DNA of 29,965 bases from an uncultured Megasphaera sp. (GCA_900540735.1 UQHB01000034.1:1-29965), one strand, 5' to 3'; counted from the stretch's first letter, positions 1-8,203 are shown. Translations and numbers: made by a program. The notes: generated by a model not told the origin, from the letters alone.

Positions 1-133
1 TATGGATGTGAGGGAATATATACTTCCTTCGCGCAATTTTCATCTGCTGTAAAAAACTATATTCATTTATATAAACAAAAGTAGGCACGGCTTTTTTTCG
101 AAAAAAATTAGAAAAAATATCCCCTCATGGGGC

Positions 134-162
134 TTGTATGACTTTTAGGCATCGTGTAAGAT
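134..162 (+). promoter_or_regulatory. Promoter of the ABC importer operon
   Basis: A -35 box TTGTAT (134-139) and a -10 box TAAGAT (157-162) are separated by 17 bp, about 40 bp before the first permease gene. The same -10 hexamer is used by the large TonB receptor gene. A short CCCC-tcat-GGGG hairpin (121-132) lies just upstream, and a perfect T7-CG-A7 palindrome lies at 92-107; neither has a clear role. No gene is seen in 1-205. Confidence 0.6.
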
Positions 163-205
163 AAATACAACTATTATTGCATTTACGAAAAGAGTGAATC
201 ATACC

Positions 206-1219
206 ATGAATTACGTACATCTATATCGTACGATTTGGGGAAAATGCCTCATATTTATAGGTTCCATGATTCTCCTATCTATTGCCGTCTTTTATATTTC
301 TGCCTACGCGCCAGGGGATCCGTTACAGTCCTTTTATGGCGAACGGATTGAAAATATGCAGCCCGCTGAACTAGAGGCGGCCCGCCATCGATTGGGCTTA
401 GGTGGGCCGGTTTACTTGCGCTATATTTCGTGGGTCCATAACGCCTTGGGCGGCGATTTCGGGATTTCCTTGAAATATAAGGAATCGGCCATAGAAGTCA
501 TTCGCGCCTTAGTGGGGAATACGTTGATCCTCGGCGGCTTATCGTATATCGTCGTCTTTGCCTTGGCTATTTTCCTGGCTGTCTGTTGTGCCATGTACGA
601 AGGAACGTGGATCGACACGGCGATTTGTAAAATTGGGACAGTCGTCTTTTATTTGCCTGCCTTTTGGGTCGGCCTGCTCTTGATTCTGGTCTTTAACGTC
701 AATCTGGGCTGGCTGCCCGGTAGCGGGGCCTATGACCCGGGGCAGTCCGCCGATGTCCTGAATCGGGGTAAGCATTTGATTTTGCCGATGATCGTCATGG
801 TACTCAGCCACGTCTGGTATTATGCCTATATGATTCGCAACAAGCTCTTAGACGAAACGCGGCAGGACTATGTACTCCTGGCCAAAACGAAAGGTTTCAG
901 CAGGCTCTACGTCGTCTGTCACCATTGTCTGCGCAACGTAGCGTCGACGATCATCAGTATTATGGCCGTTTCGGTCAACCATATCTTAGGCGGTACGTAC
1001 GTGGCCGAAGCCGTCTTTGCCTATCCCGGTCTGGGGCAGTTATCCATCGAAAGCGCTAAGTACCATGACTATAACTTACTCATGCTCATCGTTTTAATTA
1101 CGGGGGCCATGGTCATTGCGTCCGGCTTGATTGCCCAGGCTGTTAATGAACGCATTGACGGCCGCATGAAGGCAGAAGGAGGCAGGGCATGGAACGAGCT
1201 AAAGAATTCCAAATCGTAG
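206..1219 (+). CDS. ABC importer permease, OppB/DppB/NikB family
   Basis: First inner-membrane permease of a peptide/nickel-type ABC importer, about 337 residues, the usual family length. It shows an N-terminal membrane helix, then the typical periplasmic stretch (APGDP near residue 36, followed by RLGLGGPV), then five more hydrophobic segments. The cytoplasmic ATPase-contact loop is DYVLLAKTKGFS. The ATG at 206 is preferred because GAGTG lies 9 bases upstream; a GTG at 194 in the same frame would add four residues and has a weaker ribosome site. Its end overlaps the next permease by 31 bases, so the two are translationally coupled. The family handles oligopeptides, dipeptides, nickel or metallophores, and sequence reading alone cannot decide among these. 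Confidence 0.9.
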   Translation: MNYVHLYRTIWGKCLIFIGSMILLSIAVFYISAYAPGDPLQSFYGERIENMQPAELEAARHRLGLGGPVYLRYISWVHNALGGDFGISLKYKESAIEVIRALVGNTLILGGLSYIVVFALAIFLAVCCAMYEGTWIDTAICKIGTVVFYLPAFWVGLLLILVFNVNLGWLPGSGAYDPGQSADVLNRGKHLILPMIVMVLSHVWYYAYMIRNKLLDETRQDYVLLAKTKGFSRLYVVCHHCLRNVASTIISIMAVSVNHILGGTYVAEAVFAYPGLGQLSIESAKYHDYNLLMLIVLITGAMVIASGLIAQAVNERIDGRMKAEGGRAWNELKNSKS

Positions 1220-2076
1220 GGTCCGGGAAGCGGCAGACGCCAATTCTGATACGCCCGCCACGCTGGCGGCAGCTGCCCATTTTGTCTTTTGTCATTCTTT
1301 GCCTCATCGTGTGCGGCTGTTTGGCGGCACCGTGGTTGGCCAATCACGACCCGACCCAGTTCTATTTGACTTCGTTGAACCAGGCACCGAACGGCGAGTT
1401 CTACTTTGGTACGGACGCCTTGGGACGGGATATTTTTTCCATCATTTGGTATGGCGGCCGCGTCTCCCTCGTCGTCGGTTTTTTGGGGATGGCCATTGCG
1501 ACGGTCATCGGTATCGTCTACGGCTGTCTGAGCGGCACGGGCTCGGCGGCGCTGGATATGCTGCTCATGCGGCTGGCCGAACTCATTAGCAGCATTCCGT
1601 CGCTGCTCTTGATGTTGCTACTCTTAGCGTGTATTCATGCGCCCAATATTTGGACTATTTCCCTCGTCATCGGTGTGACGAACTGGATGAACCTGGCCCG
1701 TATCGTGCGCGGCGAAGTCCGGCAAATTCGCAACAGTGATTACGTCTTGGCATCGAAGACGATGGGGGGTTCGTTTTTACATATCGTCTGGTACCATTTG
1801 CTACCCAACTTCTTATCGCCCATTATGTTCATGGTCGTCTCCAGCATTGGTACGTCGATGATGATGGAATCGACGTTAAGTTTCTTGGGTATCGGCCTGC
1901 CCGTCGAAGTCGTGTCCTGGGGCTCCATGTTGTCCCTGGCGACGCAGGCGGTCTTGACGAATGCCTGGTGGGTTATCCTCGTTCCCGGTGCCTTTTTAGT
2001 CGTCACTTTATTCTGTATTACTCAGATTGGCCATTACCTGCGACATCACGTCAATCGTGGCAGCAGTAATTTATAA
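1189..2076 (+). CDS. ABC importer permease, OppC/DppC/NikC family
   Basis: Second permease subunit, 295 residues. An AAGGAGG site at 1176-1182 sits inside the end of the preceding gene, six bases before this ATG, which fixes the start. The protein has a charged N-terminal tail of about 25 residues (typical of OppC/DppC), a first helix, the conserved segment FGTDALGRDIFS (near residue 68), further helices, and the EAA-type loop around DYVLASKTMGGSF that docks on the ATPase. STLSFLGIGLP near the C-terminus is also a family hallmark. It would form the transmembrane heterodimer with the upstream permease. It is followed after 29 bp by the binding-protein gene. Confidence 0.92.
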   Translation: MERAKEFQIVGSGKRQTPILIRPPRWRQLPILSFVILCLIVCGCLAAPWLANHDPTQFYLTSLNQAPNGEFYFGTDALGRDIFSIIWYGGRVSLVVGFLGMAIATVIGIVYGCLSGTGSAALDMLLMRLAELISSIPSLLLMLLLLACIHAPNIWTISLVIGVTNWMNLARIVRGEVRQIRNSDYVLASKTMGGSFLHIVWYHLLPNFLSPIMFMVVSSIGTSMMMESTLSFLGIGLPVEVVSWGSMLSLATQAVLTNAWWVILVPGAFLVVTLFCITQIGHYLRHHVNRGSSNL

Positions 2077-2105
2077 TATTCATCTTTTTACTAGGAGGTA
2101 TTTCC

Positions 2106-3665
2106 ATGCACTTGGTAAAATATGTACGACAGCTATGTGTCGTCGCCATGGCGATGATCTTATGCGTCGTCATCAGCGGTTGCGGTGGCAGCGCGACGAG
2201 CGGGGAAAAGGTTTTGACCTACGCCAGCCCCGATTACACGACAATCAATTCGTTACTCAATACGCACGACGAACTCCCTGATATTATTTTTTCCGGCCTC
2301 ATGACCTATGATGCCAAAGGCCAGCCTATTCCGGATTTGGCTGAAAAATATGAATTCGACGAAACGTCGCTGACCTATACGTTCCACTTACACGACGGCG
2401 TCAAATGGCACGACGGCCAGCCCTTTACGGCGCAAGACGTGAAGTTTACCTTGGATACGCTGAAGAATAATAAAGATTTGGAAGCGTCCATTACGGATAA
2501 CTACAAAGAAATCGAAAGCGTCACGGTGCCTGATGATAAGACTGTCGTCATCAAGTTATCGAAACCGAATGCAGCAATGCTCAACTATTTGACTATCGGC
2601 ATTTTGCCGAAACATCTCCTGGAAGGCAAAGATATCATGACCGACGCCTTCAACCAGCATCCTATCGGCACGGGTCGGTATAAATTCGTCAGCTGGGATA
2701 AGGGCCAGTCCATTACAGTAGCAAAGAACGATGATTTCTACGGCAAGAAACCGAAGATCGACAAAATCATCTTCAAAATCATTCCTGATGAAAACGCCAA
2801 AGCGGCACAAGTCAAATCCGGTGGCGTTGATTTAGCTTGGCTTAATGCGGCTAATGCCAAAACGTTCCGAGACAATAAAGACTTTACGGTATATGATTTT
2901 AAGACTGCCGATTATCGGGCCATTGGACCGAACTTTAATGTCCCGTTCTGGCAGAAGAATAAAGATCTCGTACCTATCTTAGGGTATGCTCTCGATAAGA
3001 AAGCCATCGTCGACAGCGTCTTGACTGGTCAAGGGGAAGTGGCTTATAGCCCCTTGCAGATGGACGCCGCCTATAACGACCCGAATGTAGAACAACGAGA
3101 TTACAATCCGGAACTCTTTAAACAGAAAGTCGAAGCCTTAGGGTGGAAACTTGGCAGTGACGGCATTTATGAAAAGAATGGCGAAAAACTGTCCTTCTCC
3201 GTCGACGCCCGGGAATTTGAAGAAGAACGTATCAATACTGCTAAAATCGCATCGGCTCAGTTCAAAAAAGTCGGTGTCGACATGCAGGTCCATATTGTAC
3301 CGAAACTAGATTGGAATACGTTGCAATCCTTCCTCATCGGCCAAGCTGCACCCTTTGACCCAGATAATGGGACGTATGATCTCTTCTATACCGGTGCTAG
3401 CGGTAACTATACCAAGTACAGTGATCCCGACGTAGATGCAGCTCTTGAAGCTGCTCGGTCGTCTTACGACCCGGCTGTACGGAAACAGAAATACAATGAC
3501 TTTCAGCAGGCTTGGGCCAAAAATCCGGCGTACATCATGATTGCCTACTTAGAAGGCAATTATGTTGCTAATAAAAAAGTGACCGGTCTCTCGACGGACC
3601 GTATCTTGGGACATCATGCCGTCGGCGTCTTCTGGAACATTGAAGATTGGGATATTCAACAATAA
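2106..3665 (+). CDS. Substrate-binding lipoprotein, peptide/nickel ABC importer (SBP_bac_5 family)
   Basis: Extracytoplasmic solute-binding protein, 519 residues. AGGAGG (2093-2098) precedes the ATG by 7 bases. The N-terminus is a lipoprotein signal: basic start, hydrophobic core, lipobox VISGC with the lipidated Cys at about residue 26, then a Gly/Ser-rich tether. The signature of this family is clear: SLTYTFHLHDGVKWHDGQPF followed by TAQDVKFTLDTL. The size fits the DppA/OppA/NikA fold with three lobes. It lies between the two permeases and the two ATPases. A hairpin follows the stop, so this gene may be made in excess over the ATPases, as is common for binding proteins. Substrate is unknown: peptides, nickel or a metal chelate are all possible. 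Confidence 0.92.
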   Translation: MHLVKYVRQLCVVAMAMILCVVISGCGGSATSGEKVLTYASPDYTTINSLLNTHDELPDIIFSGLMTYDAKGQPIPDLAEKYEFDETSLTYTFHLHDGVKWHDGQPFTAQDVKFTLDTLKNNKDLEASITDNYKEIESVTVPDDKTVVIKLSKPNAAMLNYLTIGILPKHLLEGKDIMTDAFNQHPIGTGRYKFVSWDKGQSITVAKNDDFYGKKPKIDKIIFKIIPDENAKAAQVKSGGVDLAWLNAANAKTFRDNKDFTVYDFKTADYRAIGPNFNVPFWQKNKDLVPILGYALDKKAIVDSVLTGQGEVAYSPLQMDAAYNDPNVEQRDYNPELFKQKVEALGWKLGSDGIYEKNGEKLSFSVDAREFEEERINTAKIASAQFKKVGVDMQVHIVPKLDWNTLQSFLIGQAAPFDPDNGTYDLFYTGASGNYTKYSDPDVDAALEAARSSYDPAVRKQKYNDFQQAWAKNPAYIMIAYLEGNYVANKKVTGLSTDRILGHHAVGVFWNIEDWDIQQ

Positions 3666-3689
3666 TACATCACATAGGGTAAGAAAAAA

Positions 3690-3720
3690 GATACCGGGAG
3701 CCGTTATGGCTTTCGGTATC
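3690..3720 (+). promoter_or_regulatory. Intercistronic hairpin after the binding-protein gene
   Basis: A 13-bp stem (GATACCG GGAGCC paired with GGCTTT CGGTATC, including two G-T pairs) closes a 5-nt loop. No T-run follows, so it is unlikely to be a full terminator. A 3' stabiliser of the binding-protein mRNA or a leaky terminator lowering ATPase expression is the likely role (inference). Confidence 0.6.
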
Positions 3721-3743
3721 TCTATATAGGAAGGGAAAAGAAA

Positions 3744-4766
3744 ATGAGTGAACCTGCCATTGATATTCGGGACGTATCTATCCAGTTTCAGACTGAGTTA
3801 GGCGTTGTCCAAGCCTTGCGCCACGTATCGTTAACGATCCAGCCCGGTGAAATCGTCGTCCTCGTCGGCGAATCGGGATGTGGGAAATCTGTGCTCTGTC
3901 GCTCTATTTTAAAATTATTGCCCCGTAACAGCAAACAGACGACGGGGCAGATCTTGCTGGGCCAGCGGAATATTACGTCGTATACGGAAAAACAGATGGA
4001 ACAGCTGCGCGGTAAAACGCTCGCCATGGTCTTTCAGAATCCCTTGACGACATTAAATCCATCCATGACTATGGGCGCGCAACTGCGCGAGGCAATTTGC
4101 CATCGCCAGCAGATGAGCCGGGCGGCGGCAGATGCGCGGGCCAGTGAATTATTACAGCTCGTCGGGATTGCCGACGGGGCCCACCGTCTCGACCTCTTGC
4201 CCCAGGCCTTTTCGGGAGGTCAGCGCCAGCGTTGTTCCTTGGCCATTGCTCTGGCCCAGGAACCGCAGATACTCATTGCCGATGAACCGACGACGGCGTT
4301 GGACGTGACGGTCCAGTTGGAAATCCTCGATTTGCTGAGAAACTTGCAGCGGCGTCAAGACCTGACGATTCTCTTCGTTACCCATGATTTGGGTGTGGCC
4401 GCCCGCATTGCCGACCGTATCGGTATTATGTATGCCGGTAAATTGGTAGAAATCGGTACAGCTGACGATATATTTTACGATGCCCGTCATCCCTATACGT
4501 GGGGGCTGTTAGGGGCATTGCCGTCGGCCGTACCTGTGGGGGAACGGCTTATCGCTATCCCCGGTATGCCGCCGGACATGCTCCAGCCGCCTCGAGGCGA
4601 CGCCTTTGCCGTACGCAACCGCTATGCCTTGGGAATCGATTATGAAACGGAACCGCCCATGTTTGCGGTTTCACCGACACACCAGGCGGCGACGTGGTTG
4701 CTGGATCCGCGGGCCCCTCACGTGACGCCGCCGCCATATATCGTCCGAAGGAGGAAACATCCATGA
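3744..4766 (+). CDS. ABC importer ATPase, OppD/DppD/NikD type, lacking the C-terminal cysteines
   Basis: Nucleotide-binding subunit, 340 residues. Walker A GESGCGKS is at 42-49, Q-loop Gln near 98, signature SGGQ at 157-160, Walker B ILIADEP with the catalytic Glu near 181, and H-loop His near 214. HPYTWGLL opens the oligopeptide-transporter C-terminal domain (near residue 250). In that domain most OppD/DppD proteins carry four cysteines, in a segment like GCPF-PRCP-Y-C and a later C before WL, known to hold an Fe-S cluster in some DppD proteins. Here the aligned segment reads GDAFAVRNRYALGID and AATWLL, so all four are replaced. The domain is otherwise full length. The stop overlaps the next start by four bases (ATGA). 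Confidence 0.92.
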   Translation: MSEPAIDIRDVSIQFQTELGVVQALRHVSLTIQPGEIVVLVGESGCGKSVLCRSILKLLPRNSKQTTGQILLGQRNITSYTEKQMEQLRGKTLAMVFQNPLTTLNPSMTMGAQLREAICHRQQMSRAAADARASELLQLVGIADGAHRLDLLPQAFSGGQRQRCSLAIALAQEPQILIADEPTTALDVTVQLEILDLLRNLQRRQDLTILFVTHDLGVAARIADRIGIMYAGKLVEIGTADDIFYDARHPYTWGLLGALPSAVPVGERLIAIPGMPPDMLQPPRGDAFAVRNRYALGIDYETEPPMFAVSPTHQAATWLLDPRAPHVTPPPYIVRRRKHP

Positions 4767-5653
4767 GTACACCTATCGTACGGATAGAGCACGTTAAACA
4801 ATATTTTCCCGTTACCAAGGAGTATACGATAAAGGCCCTAGACGACGTTTCTCTGACCATTCAGCCCGGTGAAACTGTCGGCCTCATCGGTGAATCGGGG
4901 TGTGGTAAGTCGACGCTGGCCCGGACGATTATGGGCTTGTATGTGCCGACGGAAGGAACGATTTTTTTTCACGACCAGCCTATTTCTGATTCCCGTGTAC
5001 GGCGCAGTCAGGGACTACAGATTCATCGCGGCTTGCAGATGATTTTTCAGGATTCCGACGGGGCATTGAATCCTAGGATGACGGCCGAAGAAATCATTCG
5101 GGAAGGACTCGTGTTGGCTAAAAGATGCCAGACGCAAGCGGAGTGTACGCAACGAGTCGCCGAATTATTGCAGTGCGTCGATTTAGAGCCCCGCTATGGC
5201 CAAGCCTATCCCGGTGAATTATCCGGCGGTCAGCGCCAGCGCGTGGCTATTGCACGGTGTCTGGGCGTGGCTCCGGAAGTCATTATTGCCGACGAACCGA
5301 TTGCCGCGTTAGATGTGTCCATTCAAGCTCAAATTCTGAACTTGCTTCAAGATTTACAAGAACGCCAGCATTTTTCTATGCTCTTTATTGCCCACGATTT
5401 GGCCGTCGTACGGCACGTCAGTCAGCGTGTTGCCGTCATGTACGCTGGAAAAATCGTCGAAACGGGACCGACAGAAACTATCTTTACCCAGCCGGTTCAC
5501 CCGTATACGCGGATTTTATTGGCTTCCATTTTAAAGTCTGATCCCGATTATGAACGGACAAAGACGATACCGCCCTTTGATACGTCGACCTTTGCCTTAG
5601 ACGGTAAAACTGTCTTAGTAGGAAACGATCATTGGGTGTTACAAATAACATAG
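4763..5653 (+). CDS. ABC importer ATPase, OppF/DppF/NikE type
   Basis: Second nucleotide-binding subunit, 296 residues. The ATG at 4763 is chosen because AAGGAGGA (4748-4755) precedes it and because it overlaps the upstream stop as ATGA; a longer reading from 4694 would have no ribosome site. Walker A GESGCGKS at 43-50, Q-loop near 96, LSGGQ at 153-157, Walker B VIIADEP with Glu near 178, His near 211. The C-terminal extension after HPYTRILL is short and has no cysteine motif, more like NikE than OppF. It pairs with the preceding ATPase to drive the importer. A terminator follows directly, so this ends the operon. Confidence 0.92.
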   Translation: MSTPIVRIEHVKQYFPVTKEYTIKALDDVSLTIQPGETVGLIGESGCGKSTLARTIMGLYVPTEGTIFFHDQPISDSRVRRSQGLQIHRGLQMIFQDSDGALNPRMTAEEIIREGLVLAKRCQTQAECTQRVAELLQCVDLEPRYGQAYPGELSGGQRQRVAIARCLGVAPEVIIADEPIAALDVSIQAQILNLLQDLQERQHFSMLFIAHDLAVVRHVSQRVAVMYAGKIVETGPTETIFTQPVHPYTRILLASILKSDPDYERTKTIPPFDTSTFALDGKTVLVGNDHWVLQIT

Positions 5654-5661
5654 GCGAACGC

Positions 5662-5696
5662 AAAAAAGCCGTCTGCATGAGAGCAGACGACTTTTT
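5662..5696. terminator. Bidirectional terminator between the ABC operon and cysK
   Basis: GTCTGC (5671-5676) pairs with GCAGAC (5683-5688); the stem extends outwards with one mismatch and is flanked by A6 on the left and T5 on the right. It can stop the ABC operon on the + strand and cysK on the - strand, as the two gene ends are only 61 bp apart. Confidence 0.85.
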
Positions 5697-5714
5697 GTGT
5701 AGCTATAGGTAAGC

Positions 5715-6662
5715 TTATTTTTCTGTGGATTTGATGAAGCCCGGTGTCGTGAGGTAGCGGTCGCCGTTATCCGGGAGGAAGGCTACGACTGTTTTGCCTT
5801 TGTTTTCCGGACGTTTTGTGACTTGGACAGCTGCGTAGAGGGCAGCACCGCCGGAAATACCGATGAGCAGGCCTTCTTTATGCGTGAAGGCTTGGGCCGT
5901 TTCGTACGCTTCTTCGTTCGTGACTTTGAAGACTTCGTCGTAAATCTTCGTGTCTAACGTGTCAGGAATAAAGTTAGCACCAATGCCCTGAATCTTGTGC
6001 GGGCCAGCGTGGCCTTCAGAGAGGAGGGGCGACGTAGCCGGTTCGACAGCGACGACTTTGACGGACGGTTTCTTTTCTTTGAGGTATTCGCCTACGCCAG
6101 AGAGCGTACCGCCTGTGCCAACACCGGCAACGAAGATGTCAACGGCACCATCCGTATCGGAATAGATTTCCGGGCCCGTCGTGAGACGATGGACTTCGGG
6201 GTTGACAGGGTTCGTGAACTGGCCGGGGATGAAGGAATTCGGGATTTCTGCGGCGAGCTGTTTGGCTTTATCGACGGCACCCTGCATGCCCTTAGGAGCT
6301 TCGGTGAGGACGATTTCAGCGCCGTATGCAGCGATGAGGTTACGCCGTTCAATGGACATGGATTCCGGCATCGTGAAGATAGCGCGGTAGCCTTTTGCAG
6401 CAGCGACTGCAGCAAGACCGATACCGGTATTACCGCTTGTCGGTTCGATAATGACCGAGCCTTTTTTCAGGATGCCTTTTTGTTCTGCGTCTTCAATCAT
6501 GGCTTTGGCAATACGGTCTTTAGCCGAGCCTGCGGGGTTAAAAGCGTCCAATTTTACGAGGAGTATTACGCCGTCAAGGCCTGCTGCGGCATTGTAGCGA
6601 ACTGGTTCTAATAAGGGTGTATTACCAACTAAATCTAACATGGATTTGTAAATTTTGCTCAT
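5715..6662 (-). CDS. cysK: Cysteine synthase A (O-acetylserine sulfhydrylase)
   Basis: PLP enzyme that makes cysteine and acetate from O-acetylserine and sulfide; 315 residues, normal for CysK. The PLP lysine is K48 in NPAGSAKDR; the substrate-binding loop PTSGNTG is at 74-80; the phosphate-binding loop GVGTGGT and the later GISGGAA are present. The start is fixed by AAAGGAG seven to eight bases upstream. It lies 96 bp after cysE on the same strand, so both can be read from the T-box promoter. The gap also holds a second candidate control region, and cysK could therefore be induced on its own. Confidence 0.96.
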   Translation of the reverse strand: MSKIYKSMLDLVGNTPLLEPVRYNAAAGLDGVILLVKLDAFNPAGSAKDRIAKAMIEDAEQKGILKKGSVIIEPTSGNTGIGLAAVAAAKGYRAIFTMPESMSIERRNLIAAYGAEIVLTEAPKGMQGAVDKAKQLAAEIPNSFIPGQFTNPVNPEVHRLTTGPEIYSDTDGAVDIFVAGVGTGGTLSGVGEYLKEKKPSVKVVAVEPATSPLLSEGHAGPHKIQGIGANFIPDTLDTKIYDEVFKVTNEEAYETAQAFTHKEGLLIGISGGAALYAAVQVTKRPENKGKTVVAFLPDNGDRYLTTPGFIKSTEK

Positions 6663-6687
6663 TTGAAAGTCTCCTTTTCTCGATTAC

Positions 6688-6749
6688 ATACTAATTTAGT
6701 ATAGATTTTATGTAGACCTATAGGGGGAAACGTGCATTTCCTATAGGGG
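6688..6749 (-). promoter_or_regulatory. Candidate cysK promoter with operator and two direct repeats
   Basis: On the minus strand a -10 box TATACT (6703-6698) lies within a perfect inverted repeat ATACTAA-T-TTAGTAT (6688-6702 on the + strand). No good -35 box is seen. Instead, the ten-base element CCTATAGGGG occurs twice on the + strand, at 6717-6726 and 6740-6749, one copy sitting where the -35 should be. This is the layout of an activator-dependent promoter with a repressor site over the -10 (inference). The regulator is not encoded in the window. Confidence 0.45.
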
Positions 6750-6758
6750 AACAACGAA

Positions 6759-7454
6759 TTAACGACGGCTCGCGACTTTGTGAAGCCGCATGTCGTGGTG
6801 TGAATCTTGTTCGTCTACGCGGCGTTGGAGGATAGCCACTTGCCGCTGGAGCGAACGGATTTGGTCTTCGATAGGGTCAGGCAGGCGATTGTGGTTAAGG
6901 TCTACATCGGCTTCGGTATGGCTCGCGCGGAGGCGTTTGCCTTTCTGCGTGACGACGCGGCCTGGGATGCCGACGACGGTAGAGTACGGCGGTACTTCTT
7001 CGAGGACGACAGAGCCGGCGCCGATTTTGGAGCCTTCACCGACCGTGAAAGAGCCGAGGACTTTGGCACCACAGGCGACGACGACGTAGTTGCCAATGGT
7101 CGGATGGCGTTTTCCTTTTTCCTTGCCTGTACCACCTAAAGTGACGCCTTGGTACAAAGAGACGTTATTGCCAATAATGGTCGTTTCGCCGATGACGATG
7201 CCCATGCCGTGGTCAATAAAGAGGCCTTCGCCGATTTGCGCGCCCGGATGGATTTCAATGCCTGTAAAGAAGCGGGACACTGTGGAAATGAAGCGGGCTG
7301 TGACAAACCAGTTGTGTTTGTAGAAGAAATGGGCTAAACGGTAGGCCCAAATGGCATGGAGCCCGGAATAACAGAGAATTGCTTCCCATGTACTTTTAAC
7401 GGCGGGGTCGCGGTCTTTAATGACACGAATGTCGTTACGAAGTGAATTAAACAT
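6759..7454 (-). CDS. cysE: Serine O-acetyltransferase
   Basis: Makes O-acetylserine from serine and acetyl-CoA, feeding cysK downstream. The start is the ATG at 7454-7452 (231 residues), with AGGGGG about eight bases upstream. A longer reading back to 7682 would translate through the T-box leader and is rejected. A short helical N-terminal part is followed by the left-handed beta-helix: hexapeptide repeats around IHPGAQIGEGLFIDHG, GIVIGETTIIGNNV, HPTIGNYVVVACGAKV and GAGSVV. His in DHGMGIVIGE and His in KRHPTIG match the catalytic region. The length is that of the short Gram-positive type. The C-terminus ends VASRR and not in the Ile that normally inserts into CysK, so a classical cysteine synthase complex is doubtful. 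Confidence 0.95.
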   Translation of the reverse strand: MFNSLRNDIRVIKDRDPAVKSTWEAILCYSGLHAIWAYRLAHFFYKHNWFVTARFISTVSRFFTGIEIHPGAQIGEGLFIDHGMGIVIGETTIIGNNVSLYQGVTLGGTGKEKGKRHPTIGNYVVVACGAKVLGSFTVGEGSKIGAGSVVLEEVPPYSTVVGIPGRVVTQKGKRLRASHTEADVDLNHNRLPDPIEDQIRSLQRQVAILQRRVDEQDSHHDMRLHKVASRR

Positions 7455-7489
7455 GGTTTCAGGTCCCCCTCTAAGTAAAAAAAGTATAC

Positions 7490-7738
7490 AAAAAAAGCCG
7501 TCATCCCTACATACAGAGACGATGGCTCGCGGTTCCACTCTGATTACAGCATACTGGATGCTGTCTCTCATACCCGTAACGGCGGCTGGCCGTGATGCTC
7601 TACTCATCTTCAAGCATCCTGCTCGCAAAGGCATTCCATCGTACAGCACCATCAATAAGAACTTGCAGCCTCTGGTTCTCACTCTCTGGATTAGGTCTTG
7701 TACGTGTACTTGTTTTGGTCATCACATTTTTGATGTTG
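7490..7738 (-). promoter_or_regulatory. T-box leader, cysteine (TGC) specifier, controlling cysE-cysK
   Basis: The minus strand holds a full T-box. Stem I has AGTA on the 5' side and GAA-TGC on the 3' side, with base pairs CAAA/TTTG below and CGTACA/TGTACG above the specifier loop. The specifier TGC is at 7633-7631 and reads cysteine. The distal stem carries AGAGAG. The conserved box AGTGGAACCGCGAG lies at 7539-7526. The terminator stem GCC...TCTC / GGGATGACGGC is followed by T7 at 7496-7490. In known T-boxes uncharged tRNA binds the specifier and the TGGAACC bulge and prevents termination, so cysteine starvation should switch on cysE and probably cysK. Confidence 0.93.
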
Positions 7739-7772
7739 CGTATATGGTACTCTTTCGGTGGAGATTTGTCAA
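7739..7772 (-). promoter_or_regulatory. Promoter of the cysE T-box transcript
   Basis: Minus strand: a consensus -35 TTGACA (7772-7767), 17 bp, then TACCAT (7749-7744) as -10. A TATACG overlapping it has too long a spacer. The start would fall just before stem I of the T-box. Confidence 0.7.
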
Positions 7773-8203
7773 TAGGTTTTTGTAAAAATCTTGAGAATTT
7801 GCAAATCCTGTTCAAACGCGTGTCCATCTATATAAGACAATATAAAGGAAAATGCATGAAAATTCCATTTAGGCAAAAAGATTCCATAAACAGCACTCAT
7901 AGATGAACTAATTAAAAAATGGAAAATTAGAAATACTTTGGGTGTCCCATAATTTTTTCGTATTAATATAGCTTATCAATATAAAAGATATACTTTCTCA
8001 GCAGAATCGTTATTTTCAACTTTAAAATAGAAAGTATTAGCATATATACTAGGAAATAAGAGGGTTTACTGGAACTGTTATCAATTCTCTTGTTACAATT
8101 TATTTTGAGAACCATACTTTCCCGTTATTTTTGACGATAATTGAAAAGCATAGACCATTTTCGACCATTTCATAAATAGTATTAATAAATGACATAATTT
8201 GCC
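7773..8203. other. Gene-free AT-rich divergent intergenic region
   Basis: About 430 bases between the divergent cysE and lutC promoters hold no convincing gene on either strand; the short open stretches lack ribosome sites. The region is much richer in A+T than the flanking genes. GACCATTT occurs twice close together (near 8153-8172). No strong hairpin with a T-run is seen. Confidence 0.6.

Noticed and set aside
92..107. T7-CG-A7 palindrome as a terminator for an upstream gene
   Set aside because: A hairpin of only A-T pairs with no GC-rich stem; no gene end is visible upstream in the window.
3690..3720. True operon terminator between the binding protein and the ATPases
   Set aside because: The stem is good but TCTATATAGG follows instead of a T-run, and the two ATPases have no promoter of their own that I can see.
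5997..6611. A 204-codon open frame on the plus strand opposite cysK
   Set aside because: Antisense shadow of a well-conserved enzyme; no recognisable product.
7663..7668. CTGCAA in the distal part of the cys T-box as the specifier
   Set aside because: It lies in the apical loop region of stem I. The TGC at 7633-7631 after GAA, opposite AGTA, is in the canonical specifier position; both read Cys by chance.
7455..7682. N-terminal extension of CysE of 76 residues
   Set aside because: These codons overlap the T-box specifier stem, T-box sequence and terminator; the ATG at 7454 has a good ribosome site and gives the normal family start.
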